From positions 1 through 64,000 of the forward strand of contig JACPYS010000058.1 of assembly GCA_016195915.1 (NCBI GenBank): 64,000 nucleotides of DNA, in the 5' to 3' direction. Under the pieces are notes generated by a model. That model was not told where the DNA came from and did no database searches. It saw only the letters and a list, made by a program, of their open reading frames with translations. A program made the translations under genes and the position numbers. This DNA comes from Betaproteobacteria bacterium. Its GTDB lineage: Bacteria; Pseudomonadota; Gammaproteobacteria; Burkholderiales; SG8-39. Of the stretch, positions 38,191-48,842 are shown piece by piece. Numbering within the stretch: position 1 is the first letter of the stretch; the number at the start of each line of letters is the position of its first letter.

Positions 38191-38841
38191 CTACCGCAGC
38201 CCGGCGATGTACTCAGCAACCGACTTGATTTCCTTCTCGCTCATGCGTTCGGCCACGCCGCGCATCATGCGGTTGGGATCGTTGGCACGCTCGCCGCTCT
38301 TGAACGATTTCAACTGCACTTCGATGTACTCGGCGTACTGGCCGGCGACGCGCGGGTACTGGCTCGGCACGCCGGCGCCGTCGGGGCCGTGACAACCTGA
38401 GCATGCGGGCACGCCGCTCGCCGCATTTCCTCCGCGGTAGAGTCTATGCCCCGTCGCCGCGAGTTCCTTGCTGCGCGCAGCAGCGGGCTTGAGTTTCTGG
38501 CTCGCGTAGTAGGCCGCCACGTTTCGCATGTCGGCGTCGGAAAGGTTCGCTACCATTCCACCCATCACCGGGTTTTCCCGCTCGGGTTTCTTGTCTCCCC
38601 GCGGCTTGAAATTGGCGAGCTGCTTGTGCACGTATTCCGGAATCTGTCCCGCGAGCTTCGGGTTCGCCGGCGCGACGCTATTGCCGTCAGCGGCGTGACA
38701 GGCTGCGCATACCTGCGAGGCAATCGCCTGACCCTTGGTCGCGTCGGGTTTCGCTTCCTGTGCGCAAACCCCGCCCGACAGACCGGCCAGAACGGCACCT
38801 GCAAGCCACGCACCGGCACGGTAGGCCAGAGCTCGATCCAT
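38191..38841 (-). CDS. Dihaem cytochrome c4
   Basis: 216 residues from ATG 38841; a GTG 21 bases upstream is an alternative. The signal peptide ends near VCAQ. Two class I haem domains carry CAACH and CSGCH, each followed by a Met-containing segment (NPVMGGMVANLSD; NRMMRGVAERMS) for the sixth ligand. It is a periplasmic electron carrier to terminal oxidases. Divergent from engB with only 41 bp between them. Confidence 0.92.
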   Translation of the reverse strand: MDRALAYRAGAWLAGAVLAGLSGGVCAQEAKPDATKGQAIASQVCAACHAADGNSVAPANPKLAGQIPEYVHKQLANFKPRGDKKPERENPVMGGMVANLSDADMRNVAAYYASQKLKPAAARSKELAATGHRLYRGGNAASGVPACSGCHGPDGAGVPSQYPRVAGQYAEYIEVQLKSFKSGERANDPNRMMRGVAERMSEKEIKSVAEYIAGLR

Positions 38842-38882
38842 GCGTTTTCCCCGTCGCTGCACGTCGAAACCCGTTATTCTAT

Positions 38883-39584
38883 ATGAACTGTTCGCGCGAG
38901 CTTTCTGCGGTGACCTTTGAGCACATCGAGTACCTCGCTTCGGCTGGACGGCTCGAAGACATGCCGCCCGAAGGTCCGCATGAGATCGCCTTCGCAGGGC
39001 GCTCCAACGTGGGCAAGTCGAGCGCGATCAACGCGCTCGCGGGACGGCGACGGCTTGCCTTCATCTCCAAGACACCGGGGCGGACGCAGACACTGAATTT
39101 CTTTTCCCTGCCGGACGGCGCGCGGCTCGTGGACTTGCCGGGCTACGGATATGCGAAAGTCGCCAAATCCCAACGCGCCGGCTGGGAGGCCTTGGTCGGT
39201 GGCTACCTCGCGGGACGCAAGGCGTTGGCCGGGGTGGTACTGATCATGGACGCACGCCTGCCGGCGACGCCGAATGACCGGGAAATGCTTGCCTGGCTCG
39301 CTCCGATCGCGCGCGCGCGCGGGGTATCGCTGCTCACGCTGCTGTCCAAGGCGGACAAGCTCACGCGCAACGAACAGACGCGCGCACTGGCGAGCGCGCG
39401 CCGGGCGCTGGTAGAACTCGGTCTGGACACCGATTGCGGGCTGCTCTCCAGCAAGACCGGACAAGGCGTGGAAGAGGCGCGAGAAGTGCTTGCCGCGTGG
39501 CTTGCGCCACACGCCGAGGCGAGAAATAAAACGCCCCCGGTAAAAGGATTTCTACCGGGGGCAAAACGCCTTAATAGGGATTAA
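38883..39584 (+). CDS. engB: Ribosome biogenesis GTPase EngB (YihA/YsxC)
   Basis: 233 residues from ATG 38883. G1 is AGRSNVGKSSAIN, G2/G3 cover TPGRTQTLNFF and DLPGYGYAKV, G4 is LLSKADKL and G5 is LLSSKTGQG. It is needed for large ribosomal subunit assembly in relatives. No Shine-Dalgarno is evident. The last ~20 codons lie inside two inverted repeats (39533-39562, 39568-39587). Next to cytochrome c4 and hemB, the usual betaproteobacterial order. Confidence 0.93.
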   Translation: MNCSRELSAVTFEHIEYLASAGRLEDMPPEGPHEIAFAGRSNVGKSSAINALAGRRRLAFISKTPGRTQTLNFFSLPDGARLVDLPGYGYAKVAKSQRAGWEALVGGYLAGRKALAGVVLIMDARLPATPNDREMLAWLAPIARARGVSLLTLLSKADKLTRNEQTRALASARRALVELGLDTDCGLLSSKTGQGVEEAREVLAAWLAPHAEARNKTPPVKGFLPGAKRLNRD

Positions 39585-39587
39585 GGC
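39533..39587. repeat. Two adjacent perfect inverted repeats overlapping the engB stop codon
   Basis: Hairpin 1 has 10-bp arms GCCCCCGGTA (39533-39542) and TACCGGGGGC (39553-39562). Hairpin 2 has 8-bp arms GCCTTAAT (39568-39575) and ATTAAGGC (39580-39587), with the TAA stop in its right arm. On the + strand neither is followed by T residues. On the - strand hairpin 1 is followed by GTTTTATTT, so it could terminate an antisense transcript. Confidence 0.6.
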
Positions 39588-39714
39588 ATCCCGCCCAGGG
39601 AGGAGAAGCGGGAGACGACTCACATCGTCTGAAGGTAAGATAGTCCGACCGGCTTAAAAGTTCCCATGGAAAAATGTTCGTTGAATCCGCGGCTTGGCCG
39701 GTAATTTCCCCTGA

Positions 39715-41609
<1,895 letters not shown>

Positions 41610-41610
41610 G

Positions 41611-43437
41611 TCATGCGCCGCCCGCCAGCTCCAGCGTCTTCAGGAACCGCTCCGCGTTCTGGTAGCCGATGACGCGCAGCCCGCGGATCTCGCGCCCCTG
41701 GGCATCGAAGAAGATGATGCCTGGCGGTCCGAACAGCGAAAAGCGCTTGAGCAGATCCTTGTGCTCGCTCGTGTTGGCCGTCACGTCGGCCTGCAGCAAC
41801 AGCATCTTCTCCAGCTTCGCCTTCACACGCGGGTCGGTAAAAGTGAGGGCTTCCATCTCCTTGCACGACACGCACCAGTCGGCGTAGAAATCGAGCATCA
41901 CCTGCCGGCCGGGTGCTGCGGTCCGCTGCTGCAGCTCGCCAAGCGAGCCGACGCGCTCGAAATGCACGCCGCTCGCAGCGATCGTCTGCCCCGCCGGCGC
42001 CATCAGACCGGCAAGCGGCCGCAGCGGGTCGCGGCTGCCCGAAAGCGCTCCGACGATGAGCGACAGGCCTGCGACCAGCGACATCAGACCGAGCGCTTTT
42101 CCGAGCCGTGCCCACCCCGATGCCGCGGCCGGGAGCCGGTCGATCGCGCGCAGGAATACGCCTCCGCCCACCAGCAGCGCCGCCCAGGCGTAAATCACCA
42201 CTGCCTCGGGCACCACCGGCGAGACGATCCATATCGCCACCGCCAGCATCAGAATGCCGAAAAACTCCTTCACCGTCTTCATCCAGGGACCGGATTTGGG
42301 CAGCAGCGCGCCCTCCGAAACGCCCACTGCGATCAAGGGCACGCCCATACCGAGCGCCATCGAAAACAGCGCCGCACCTCCGAGCATCACGTCCCTCGTC
42401 TGCGAGATGTAAAGGAGCGCCCCGGCGAGCGGGGCCGCTACGCAGGGGCTTACGATGACAGCCGAGAGCACACCCATTCCCGTGACCGAGGCAATGCGCC
42501 CACCCGACAGGCGGCCGTGCACGTCGGCCAGGCGCTGGTGCAGGAACGAGGGCAACTGCAAATCGTGGAAACCGAACATCGACAATGCGAGCCACACGAA
42601 TACCAGCGCAAATCCCCCGAGCACCCACGCATTCTGCAGCGCAGCGGCAAGCAGCGACCCCGAGTAGGCGGCGGCGATTCCCGCCGCGGCATAGGTCACC
42701 GCCATGCCCAGCACATAGGCCAAAGACAGGGTGAGCGCACGCAGCTTGTTCAGGCCGCGGCCTTCACCGACGATGATGCCCGAGAGGATCGGCACCATCG
42801 GCAGGACGCAAGGTGTGAACGCGAGCAACACGCCGAAACCGAGAAAACTCGCCAGCACCAGCCAGAAGCTTCCCGTCTGGAACAGCTCCGCAATGTCGTA
42901 ATCGCTGGCGAAGATCGAGATGCGCGCCGACGGCTGCACGATCCTCGGCCCTTCGCTGAGTGCAGGCGAGCCTCCGGTGTACGCGGCAAGCCTCAACTCT
43001 GCGTGCATCTCGGTGGGCACATAACATACCCCGAGGTCCGCGCAACCCTGCGAGGTCACGCTCAGTTGCAGCGTCTGCGCCGCAGGATCGAGCCGCTCGA
43101 GCGGCAGACGGATCGCGACGGCGTTGCGGTAGGTTTCCATCCTGCCGAAGAACTTGTCCTCCTTGACCAGACCCTGCGGGAACACCGGCGCGCCGAGTTT
43201 CACAACTTTCTCCGCATCGGGCGGCGCGAGCGCAAAAGCGAATTTGTCGCGGTACAGGTAATACCCGTCCGCAATCACAAAACTCACTTCGGCAGTGTTC
43301 GCATCCAGCGGCCGCACCGACAGGCGAAAGGCCTTCTCGGGCTCGAGCAGTTCGTCGCTGCCGCCGAAGGGAAAAGCGGCTGCGGCGGCGAATGCAACGC
43401 CGGCAAGTGCGATCAATGCAATCAGTCGCTTGAGCAT
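41611..43437 (-). CDS. dsbD: Protein-disulfide reductase DsbD
   Basis: 608 residues. After a signal peptide comes the periplasmic immunoglobulin-like domain with the Cys pair in CADLGVCYVP. An eight-helix membrane domain carries one redox Cys in TPCVLPMVPILSG and another in VSPCVAAPLAGAL. A C-terminal thioredoxin-like periplasmic domain has YADWCVSCKEME. It moves electrons from cytoplasmic thioredoxin to periplasmic isomerases and cytochrome c maturation. Downstream of cutA by 12 bp, the common cutA-dsbD order. Confidence 0.94.
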   Translation of the reverse strand: MLKRLIALIALAGVAFAAAAAFPFGGSDELLEPEKAFRLSVRPLDANTAEVSFVIADGYYLYRDKFAFALAPPDAEKVVKLGAPVFPQGLVKEDKFFGRMETYRNAVAIRLPLERLDPAAQTLQLSVTSQGCADLGVCYVPTEMHAELRLAAYTGGSPALSEGPRIVQPSARISIFASDYDIAELFQTGSFWLVLASFLGFGVLLAFTPCVLPMVPILSGIIVGEGRGLNKLRALTLSLAYVLGMAVTYAAAGIAAAYSGSLLAAALQNAWVLGGFALVFVWLALSMFGFHDLQLPSFLHQRLADVHGRLSGGRIASVTGMGVLSAVIVSPCVAAPLAGALLYISQTRDVMLGGAALFSMALGMGVPLIAVGVSEGALLPKSGPWMKTVKEFFGILMLAVAIWIVSPVVPEAVVIYAWAALLVGGGVFLRAIDRLPAAASGWARLGKALGLMSLVAGLSLIVGALSGSRDPLRPLAGLMAPAGQTIAASGVHFERVGSLGELQQRTAAPGRQVMLDFYADWCVSCKEMEALTFTDPRVKAKLEKMLLLQADVTANTSEHKDLLKRFSLFGPPGIIFFDAQGREIRGLRVIGYQNAERFLKTLELAGGA

Positions 43438-43449
43438 CGTGGGGAGATT

Positions 43450-43764
43450 TCAGGTCCGGGTTTGTCCGGCGACCCAGTCGAGGTAGGCAGGAAGGCCGCG
43501 TTCCACTGGGACAGCGATGATTTCGGGAAGTTCATAGGGGTGTCCTGCGCGTATCGCGTCCTCCAGTGCGGCGTAGCGCTCGCGCGTGGTCTTGATCAGC
43601 AACGGAAACTCCTCGTCGTGCTGCACCGCTCCTTTCCAGAAGTACACCGAACGGCACGGGGAAAGGATGTTAACGCAGGCAGCCAGCCTGCCTTCGATCA
43701 GCGCATCGGCGAGCTTTTCCGCCGCGGCGCGGTCCGGAAGGTTTGTGATCACGAGCAGCGTCAT
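43450..43764 (-). CDS. cutA: Divalent-cation tolerance protein CutA
   Basis: A 104-residue trimeric ferredoxin-fold protein. Recognisable by LPDRAAAEKLADALIEGRLAACVNI, the SVYFWKGAVQHDEEF hairpin and HPYELPEIIAVPV. The biochemical role is uncertain in the family despite the name. It is the first gene of the cutA-dsbD-VOC transcription unit. The 171 bp upstream to the hydrolase hold no further gene that I can support. Confidence 0.92.
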   Translation of the reverse strand: MTLLVITNLPDRAAAEKLADALIEGRLAACVNILSPCRSVYFWKGAVQHDEEFPLLIKTTRERYAALEDAIRAGHPYELPEIIAVPVERGLPAYLDWVAGQTRT

Positions 43765-43935
43765 GCGGACTCCTCTGCATGAATGTTGTTAGTGTAAGTG
43801 TCATGCCGCACGATAGCATCCGCCAGCGGCGCCCGGCCAACGCCGCTGGGCACTCTGCGCTAGAGTGCACGCCGTGACATCCGGACCCGCCATCCCCGAA
43901 ACCCGCTACGCCTGTTTCGCGCGCTGGCCGGCTGA

Positions 43936-44757
43936 ATGAACGCCTCGCTGCAGATCGACGGCGTCGACGTATTTGTCGAAGGCGAAAGCACGCACGCGAT
44001 CGTGATGGTGCACGGCTGGCCGGACACCTACCGCCTGTGGGACGACCAGGTCAAATTCCTCAAGGCGCGATTCCGTTGCATCCGTTTCACCCTGCCGGGC
44101 TTCGACATTGCCCGGCCGCGACAGGCGCATTCGCTCGATGCGCTCGTCGCGACGCTGAAATGTGTGGTCCAAACGACCTGCCCGGGCGAAAAAGTCACGC
44201 TGATGCTGCACGACTGGGGTTGCCTGTTCGGCTACCAGTTTGCGATTCGTCATCCTTCGCTCGTAGAACGCATCGTCGGCGTGGACATCGGCGATGCCGG
44301 TTCTCGCGCGCATGTGCGCTCGATGAGCGCGAAAGCGAAGGCGATGGTGTTCGGCTATCAGCTCTGGCTGGCGATCGCCTGGCGCATCGGCGGACGCATC
44401 GGCGAGCGCATGACACGCGCGATGGCGCGCGCGCTGCGCTGTCCGTCCGATCCGCAATTCATCGGCTCGAACATGTGCTATCCCTACTACATCCGCTGGT
44501 TCGGCGCGCATGGCTCGTATCGGCACCTCGTGAGTTTCGAGCCGTCCTGGCCGATGCTCTACATCTACGGAGGCAGGAAGCCTTTCCAGTTCCATTCGAC
44601 CGCCTGGGTCGAAGCCCTGCGCCGGCGTCCCGGCAGCCAGGTGCTCGAATTCGCCTGCGGCCACTGGGTCATGAAGAGCAAGCCGCAGGAATTCAACCAG
44701 GCGGTGGGGGCGTGGCTGGGTTCCTCCGGACAAAGATCCCAAGCTGCAGGGCTCTAG
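43936..44757 (+). CDS. Alpha/beta hydrolase (epoxide hydrolase / haloalkane dehalogenase-like)
   Basis: 273 residues. The oxyanion-hole motif is MVHGWPDTYRLWD, the nucleophile elbow is MLHDWGCLFG with an Asp nucleophile (as in epoxide hydrolases and dehalogenases rather than serine esterases), and the catalytic His is in FACGHWVMKSKP. A helical cap lies between (AWRIGGRIGERMTRAMARAL). The substrate is unknown. The stop shares a CTAG with the convergent selenoprotein gene. Confidence 0.85.
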   Translation: MNASLQIDGVDVFVEGESTHAIVMVHGWPDTYRLWDDQVKFLKARFRCIRFTLPGFDIARPRQAHSLDALVATLKCVVQTTCPGEKVTLMLHDWGCLFGYQFAIRHPSLVERIVGVDIGDAGSRAHVRSMSAKAKAMVFGYQLWLAIAWRIGGRIGERMTRAMARALRCPSDPQFIGSNMCYPYYIRWFGAHGSYRHLVSFEPSWPMLYIYGGRKPFQFHSTAWVEALRRRPGSQVLEFACGHWVMKSKPQEFNQAVGAWLGSSGQRSQAAGL

Positions 44758-45281
44758 TCAGCAGCAGTCAGCATTCCGAGCGCGGGCTCGATTGCAGCGT
44801 CCGCAAGCTGGTTCAGTTCTTCCGCGGTACGGTTCTGGATCGGGTGCGGAACGAACACGATCGCGGGCTCGAAACCGAGCGCCTGCGAATGCGCGGCCAC
44901 GGCGTCCGTGAACCCTTCGGTGACGACCGAAACGCCGGGGATGCCGCGCGAATCGAGGTTAATGAGGTCGTGCAGACTGCACGACGTGCATGAGCCTCAG
45001 TCGGAGAGCGCAATCAGGACGACGTCGGCTTCGTCCGCGACCTTCTGCAGGATCTCCGGGGTGGCGACCTTGGCATTGGTCGGCTTGCCGAAGCGCGCAG
45101 TCTTGATGCTGCGCTCGTGCAGCCGCTGTTCGACACGGTCGAGAAACTCCTTGGTGCGCGCCTTGCCGATGTCGAACAACCCGACGGTCAACCCGTCGAG
45201 CGAGCGCGGCGGTTTCAGGCGCAGCCGCTTGAGCGGCGAAGTCTCGGGCGTCGGATCGCGCATCCATTGCATGCCGGTCAT
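44754..45281 (-). CDS. UGSC-family selenoprotein (in-frame UGA read as selenocysteine)
   Basis: 175 residues if the TGA at 44997-44999 is read as Sec95; otherwise a 94-residue fragment. The frame continues through it as ALSD-U-GSC-TSC-SLHDLINL and ends IEPALGMLTAAD at TAG 44754-44756. U-G-S-C is the signature of the UGSC family first recognised in metagenomic selenoproteomes. The sequence before it (VGLFDIGKARTKEFLDRVEQ; KVADEADVVLIALSD) and after it (GIPGVSVVTEGF; FEPAIVFVPHP) also fits that Rossmann-like family. A SECIS-like hairpin begins 11 bases after the UGA. The ATG overlaps the stop of the thioredoxin-domain gene (ATGA), so the two are co-translated. A thiol/selenol redox role is inferred; the reaction is unknown. 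Confidence 0.92.
44967..44985 (-). promoter_or_regulatory. Bacterial SECIS-like hairpin of the UGSC gene
   Basis: Minus-strand GTCGTGCA (44985-44978) pairs perfectly with TGCACGAC (44974-44967). With the loop opened by one pair it reads AGUCU, so a GU is exposed at the tip, as in the E. coli fdhF SECIS recognised by SelB. The stem starts 11 bases after the UGA, the spacing of the minimal fdhF hairpin. Confidence 0.8.
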
Positions 45282-46717
45282 GGTTTGATCTCCTTGGTCA
45301 CGGGTTGCAGTTCAAGGCGGTTTCGACCGGCCAGCCAGCCGGGCAGGATCGCAGAAAACAATCCCGCCGGACCGCCGGCCCGCACGATCATGAGCCCGCC
45401 GTCGAAAAACTTCGGCACCGCCTCGCCTGCCTGCGACGCAGGTATGCCCTCGCCGACGCCCTGCGCGCCGGCAATCAGATCTTTCCCTGCGCGCACGGTC
45501 GCGGCATGGATGGCCTGCTCGATGCGTTTGCGGTCCCATTTCGCGGCGGAAAATATCGCGTAGTGCTCGGGCGACAACACCAGGATCGCGCGCTGCGTCG
45601 ATACCATCTTCGGATGTCCGATGGCGTTCAGACCCATCGCGAGGGAACGGGCGAGATCCTCGGGCGAGCGCGACTTCTGGTCGACGAAACCCTGCACGCC
45701 TTCGCCCTGGAACAGCGTGACCGTCGACGCGCCGGGTGCGAAGCCGCGCGAAACCGACAAGGGCTCCCAGCCCGGGTCGGATTCGTCCTCGGCGAAACAG
45801 AACGTGTACTTGCCCGGCCCGCCGAGGGTTGCGCGATCGACCTCGCCCGGCCGGCCGCCGCCGACATTGCGCACGATAAGCTGCAGCGCGCGCCCGATGG
45901 TGGCGTTGGCGCGGTTGCCCTGCCCCAAGGCATTGAGGCCGGAATTCATCCCGATGCGCTTCGCGACCGGGCCGTTCACGATGATGATCGGCGAGGAAAA
46001 ATACGTCGTCGCAAGCAACCCGTGCAGCGTGAACACGGGCTCCAATGCAGCTTCGAGTGCCGCGAGCACCACCGGCATGTATTCGGGCTTGCAGCCGGCC
46101 ATCACGGCATTGATGGCGACCTTCTCCACGGTGCACTCGGCGAGATTCGGCGGAATGCTGCCGAGCACTTCATCGGATGCGCGCGTGGTTCCCTGCAGCA
46201 TGCGCAGCACGCGCACGTCCGTGGGCGGCACCACCGGCAGACCATCGCTCCAGCCGCGTTCGAAACATACCTCGACCGGATCGTCGTACTCGCCGAATTC
46301 GATCTTGCGCGCCTTGATGCCGGGGTCCCCGAATCTGACCCGCAGGTATTCGGCTACGCCCGGCTGCACGCTTTTCGAGCCGCACCCGGGCCGCAGCGGC
46401 GGCAGCCCTTCGCCCAGGTCCGCGATGCCGGTGACCCTGCGCCAGTCCTTCATGTCCCAGCCTTCGGTGCGCGCGACCTCCTTGCCATCCTCGAAGCGGA
46501 TCAGGGTGGGAACGATCTCGATCCCGTGGCGGAACGACGCGCCCAGTTCGCGGTCGTCGACCACGGCCTCGAGATTCTCGGGGAAGCCCGGGTCGTCCTG
46601 CGAATACACCTCGATTGCGGTTTCGCGCACCGACAAGGCGCGCACGATCGGCTCGACCAGCTGGCAGGTGGGGCAATCCCGTTTTACAAACACTGCCAGC
46701 GAAGCTTCGGGCGGCAT
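45278..46717 (-). CDS. Thioredoxin-domain protein partnered with the UGSC selenoprotein
   Basis: 479 residues. The N-terminal ~90 residues are a thioredoxin/glutaredoxin-like domain with CPTC (FVKRDCPTCQLVEPIVRAL) and the cis-Pro region EIVPTLIRFEDGKEV. The remaining ~370 residues form a domain that I know only as a neighbour of UGSC proteins. Its conserved stretches include CFERGWSDGLPVVPPTD, INAVMAGCKPEYMPVVLAAL, PIIIVNGPVAKRIGMNSG and NAIGHPKMVSTQRAILVLSP. No signal peptide, so it is cytoplasmic. It probably forms a two-component redox enzyme with the Sec protein encoded directly after it; this is inferred. Confidence 0.8.
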   Translation of the reverse strand: MPPEASLAVFVKRDCPTCQLVEPIVRALSVRETAIEVYSQDDPGFPENLEAVVDDRELGASFRHGIEIVPTLIRFEDGKEVARTEGWDMKDWRRVTGIADLGEGLPPLRPGCGSKSVQPGVAEYLRVRFGDPGIKARKIEFGEYDDPVEVCFERGWSDGLPVVPPTDVRVLRMLQGTTRASDEVLGSIPPNLAECTVEKVAINAVMAGCKPEYMPVVLAALEAALEPVFTLHGLLATTYFSSPIIIVNGPVAKRIGMNSGLNALGQGNRANATIGRALQLIVRNVGGGRPGEVDRATLGGPGKYTFCFAEDESDPGWEPLSVSRGFAPGASTVTLFQGEGVQGFVDQKSRSPEDLARSLAMGLNAIGHPKMVSTQRAILVLSPEHYAIFSAAKWDRKRIEQAIHAATVRAGKDLIAGAQGVGEGIPASQAGEAVPKFFDGGLMIVRAGGPAGLFSAILPGWLAGRNRLELQPVTKEIKP

Positions 46718-46800
46718 AGGATCAGGTCAGGTGATGGCAGCAATTGAACGAACGATTCCGGCGGATATTGCGCCAGCGCCCGGCGGCGTGCAATGCCGCG

Positions 46801-47673
46801 TCATGCGGACGCCTCGCGCGGAAGGCTGCATGCCGGTACGCCCTCGCGCACGGTCGGATAGGCAAGCTTCACGCCCAACTGCGCCTTCAGGCGCCGATTG
46901 CAGAGGCGGCGCGATTCGCGCATGAACGAGAGGGTTTCCGCAGGAATGCGGCTCTCCGCATCGGCGCGCGAAACCCGGGCCGGGCGCGGCATGCCGTTTC
47001 GGTCCGCAAGCAGGTCGAACCACTCGCGCATCTTCATCTGCGTATCGTCGCTCGCGTTGTAGATCCCGCCGGGCGCATCGGCCTCGAGCGAGCGCAGGGA
47101 GATCGCGGCCAGATCGTCCGCGTGGATGTGATTGGTGTAGATGTCATCGGCGTCGCGCAATACCGGCAACCCCCGGCGCAAATGCTGGAGCGGCAAGCGA
47201 TCGGCGGCATAGATGCCGGGTACGCGCAAGATGACAAGCGCCACGCTCTGCCTCGCGCACCAGTCGGTCAGCCGCCGCTCGGCATCAACCCGGCGCCGCG
47301 CGCGCGGCGTCTGCGGCCGCAGAGAGCGCGTTTCGTCCACCAGCGCCCCGGCGCAGTCCCCGTACACGCCGCTGGTGCTGATGTAAACCATGCGACTTGG
47401 TAGAATCGCGCCTCGCTCGAGGGCAACCAGCAGCCGCGCGGTGCGCGCGTCGGCTTCTCCTTCGGACGACGGCGGCGCGCAGTGGAGCACGGCGTCGGCC
47501 CAGCCACCGACGCGCGCGAGCGAATCGGGGAAGTCGAGATCTGCGACGAGCGGCAGGACGCGCTCATGCACGGCCTTGCGGCGTGCAAGCGCGCGCGCCT
47601 CGACTTGAGCCGGAAGCCTGTCGGCGACGCGCCGCGCGATGTCGCCGTAGCCGGCGATGAGCAGCCTTTGCAT
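46801..47673 (-). CDS. NAD(P)-dependent SDR/epimerase-family protein
   Basis: 290 residues of the extended short-chain dehydrogenase type. The nucleotide-binding glycine motif is LLIAGYGDIARRVADRL (GxGxxA form). VYISTSGVYGDCAG carries the active-site Ser/Tyr region, although the usual YxxxK is reduced to RRRVDAER here, so it may be non-catalytic. VPGIYAADRLPL and NHIHADDLAAISL are family motifs. Similar to proteins annotated as YeeZ-like sugar-nucleotide epimerases. Divergent from the flavin reductase gene by 24 bp. Confidence 0.82.
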   Translation of the reverse strand: MQRLLIAGYGDIARRVADRLPAQVEARALARRKAVHERVLPLVADLDFPDSLARVGGWADAVLHCAPPSSEGEADARTARLLVALERGAILPSRMVYISTSGVYGDCAGALVDETRSLRPQTPRARRRVDAERRLTDWCARQSVALVILRVPGIYAADRLPLQHLRRGLPVLRDADDIYTNHIHADDLAAISLRSLEADAPGGIYNASDDTQMKMREWFDLLADRNGMPRPARVSRADAESRIPAETLSFMRESRRLCNRRLKAQLGVKLAYPTVREGVPACSLPREASA

Positions 47674-47697
47674 GCGAGTATTTTAACGACCTGATCG

Positions 47698-48729
47698 ATG
47701 ACTACAGTTACCCTACAGCCGAGCGGCCACATATTCCAAGTCGAGGAAGGCGAGGCAGTCCTCACCGCAGCACTGCGGCAGGGCTTCATCCTTCCCTACG
47801 GGTGCAAGAACGGCGCCTGCGGCACCTGCAAGGCGCAGATCATCTCCGGCAGCGTGGATTACGGCGTCTATCAGGAGAAAGCGTTGCCACCCGAGGAGCG
47901 CACGGCCGGCAAAGCGCTTATCTGCCAGGCCATACCGCGCGGCGACCTGGTGATCGAGGCGCGCACCGTAGGCACCGCCAAGGACATCCCGATCAAGACC
48001 CTGCCGTGCCGCGTGCAGAAAATCGAGCGGGTGACCGAGGATGTGGCGATCCTGTTTCTCAAACTGCCGGCCAACGAGCGGCTGCAGTTCCTTGCCGGGC
48101 AGTACATAGAGTTCCTGCTCAAGGACAAAACACGGCGCAGCTTTTCAATGGCGAATGCGCCGCATGACGATGAACTTGTACAACTGCATGTGCGCCATGT
48201 CCCGGGCGGCAATTTCACCGATCACGTATTCACCAAGATGAAGGAGCGCGACATCCTGCGCTTCGAAGGGCCGCACGGCACGTTCTTCCTGCGCGAGGAT
48301 TCGCAGAAACCGATCGTGTTCGTCGCCTCGGGCACCGGGTTCGCACCGATCAAGTCGATCATCGAATACGCGCTGAACAAGAACCTCGAGCGGCCGATGA
48401 CCTTGTACTGGGGAGGGCGCCGGCCCGGGGACCTCTACCTGAACGACTTACCGGTCAAGTGGGCGTCGGAGCACGCCGGGTTCAAGTACATACCGGTTGT
48501 CTCGGAGGCGCTGCCCGAGGACCAATGGACCGGCCGCAGCGGTTTCGTCCACCGTGCGGTGATGGAGGATCTGCCCGATTTGTCGGCGTGCCAGGTCTAT
48601 GCCTGCGGCGTGCCGATCATGGTGGATTCCGCGCGGCGCGATTTCTTTACGCAGTGCAAGCTGCCGGAGGATGAGTTCTTCGCCGACAGCTTTACCACTC
48701 AGGCGGATACCGCTCAGTCGCCGAAGTAG
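47698..48729 (+). CDS. 2Fe-2S ferredoxin-FAD-NAD(P) reductase (CDP-6-deoxy-delta-3,4-glucoseen reductase type)
   Basis: 343 residues. A plant-type ferredoxin domain comes first (CKNGACGTCKAQI with the last Cys in LICQA). An FAD domain follows (RRSFSMANAP), then an NAD domain (VFVASGTGFAPIKSIIEYA, and YACGVPIMVDSARRDF at the end). The order ferredoxin-FAD-NAD matches AscD-type and phenol/benzoate oxygenase reductases. In betaproteobacteria this gene is usually named after the deoxysugar enzyme, but no deoxysugar genes are nearby, so the electron acceptor is open. Confidence 0.88.
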   Translation: MTTVTLQPSGHIFQVEEGEAVLTAALRQGFILPYGCKNGACGTCKAQIISGSVDYGVYQEKALPPEERTAGKALICQAIPRGDLVIEARTVGTAKDIPIKTLPCRVQKIERVTEDVAILFLKLPANERLQFLAGQYIEFLLKDKTRRSFSMANAPHDDELVQLHVRHVPGGNFTDHVFTKMKERDILRFEGPHGTFFLREDSQKPIVFVASGTGFAPIKSIIEYALNKNLERPMTLYWGGRRPGDLYLNDLPVKWASEHAGFKYIPVVSEALPEDQWTGRSGFVHRAVMEDLPDLSACQVYACGVPIMVDSARRDFFTQCKLPEDEFFADSFTTQADTAQSPK

Positions 48730-48842
48730 CGGCGTCGTAGAATTCCGCTCACGCTGCGCTGAAAGCTGGTTGCAGGCCGGCGCGGCGCGAGCGTCGCGCG
48801 AGTGGATCGGGACATTTGCGGTCACAACAGCCGGGGAGGTCC

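Noticed and set aside
44997..45281. A complete 94-residue protein ending at the TGA
   Set aside because: The sequence after the TGA is conserved UGSC-family protein, a SECIS hairpin follows, and the extended frame ends cleanly at 44754.
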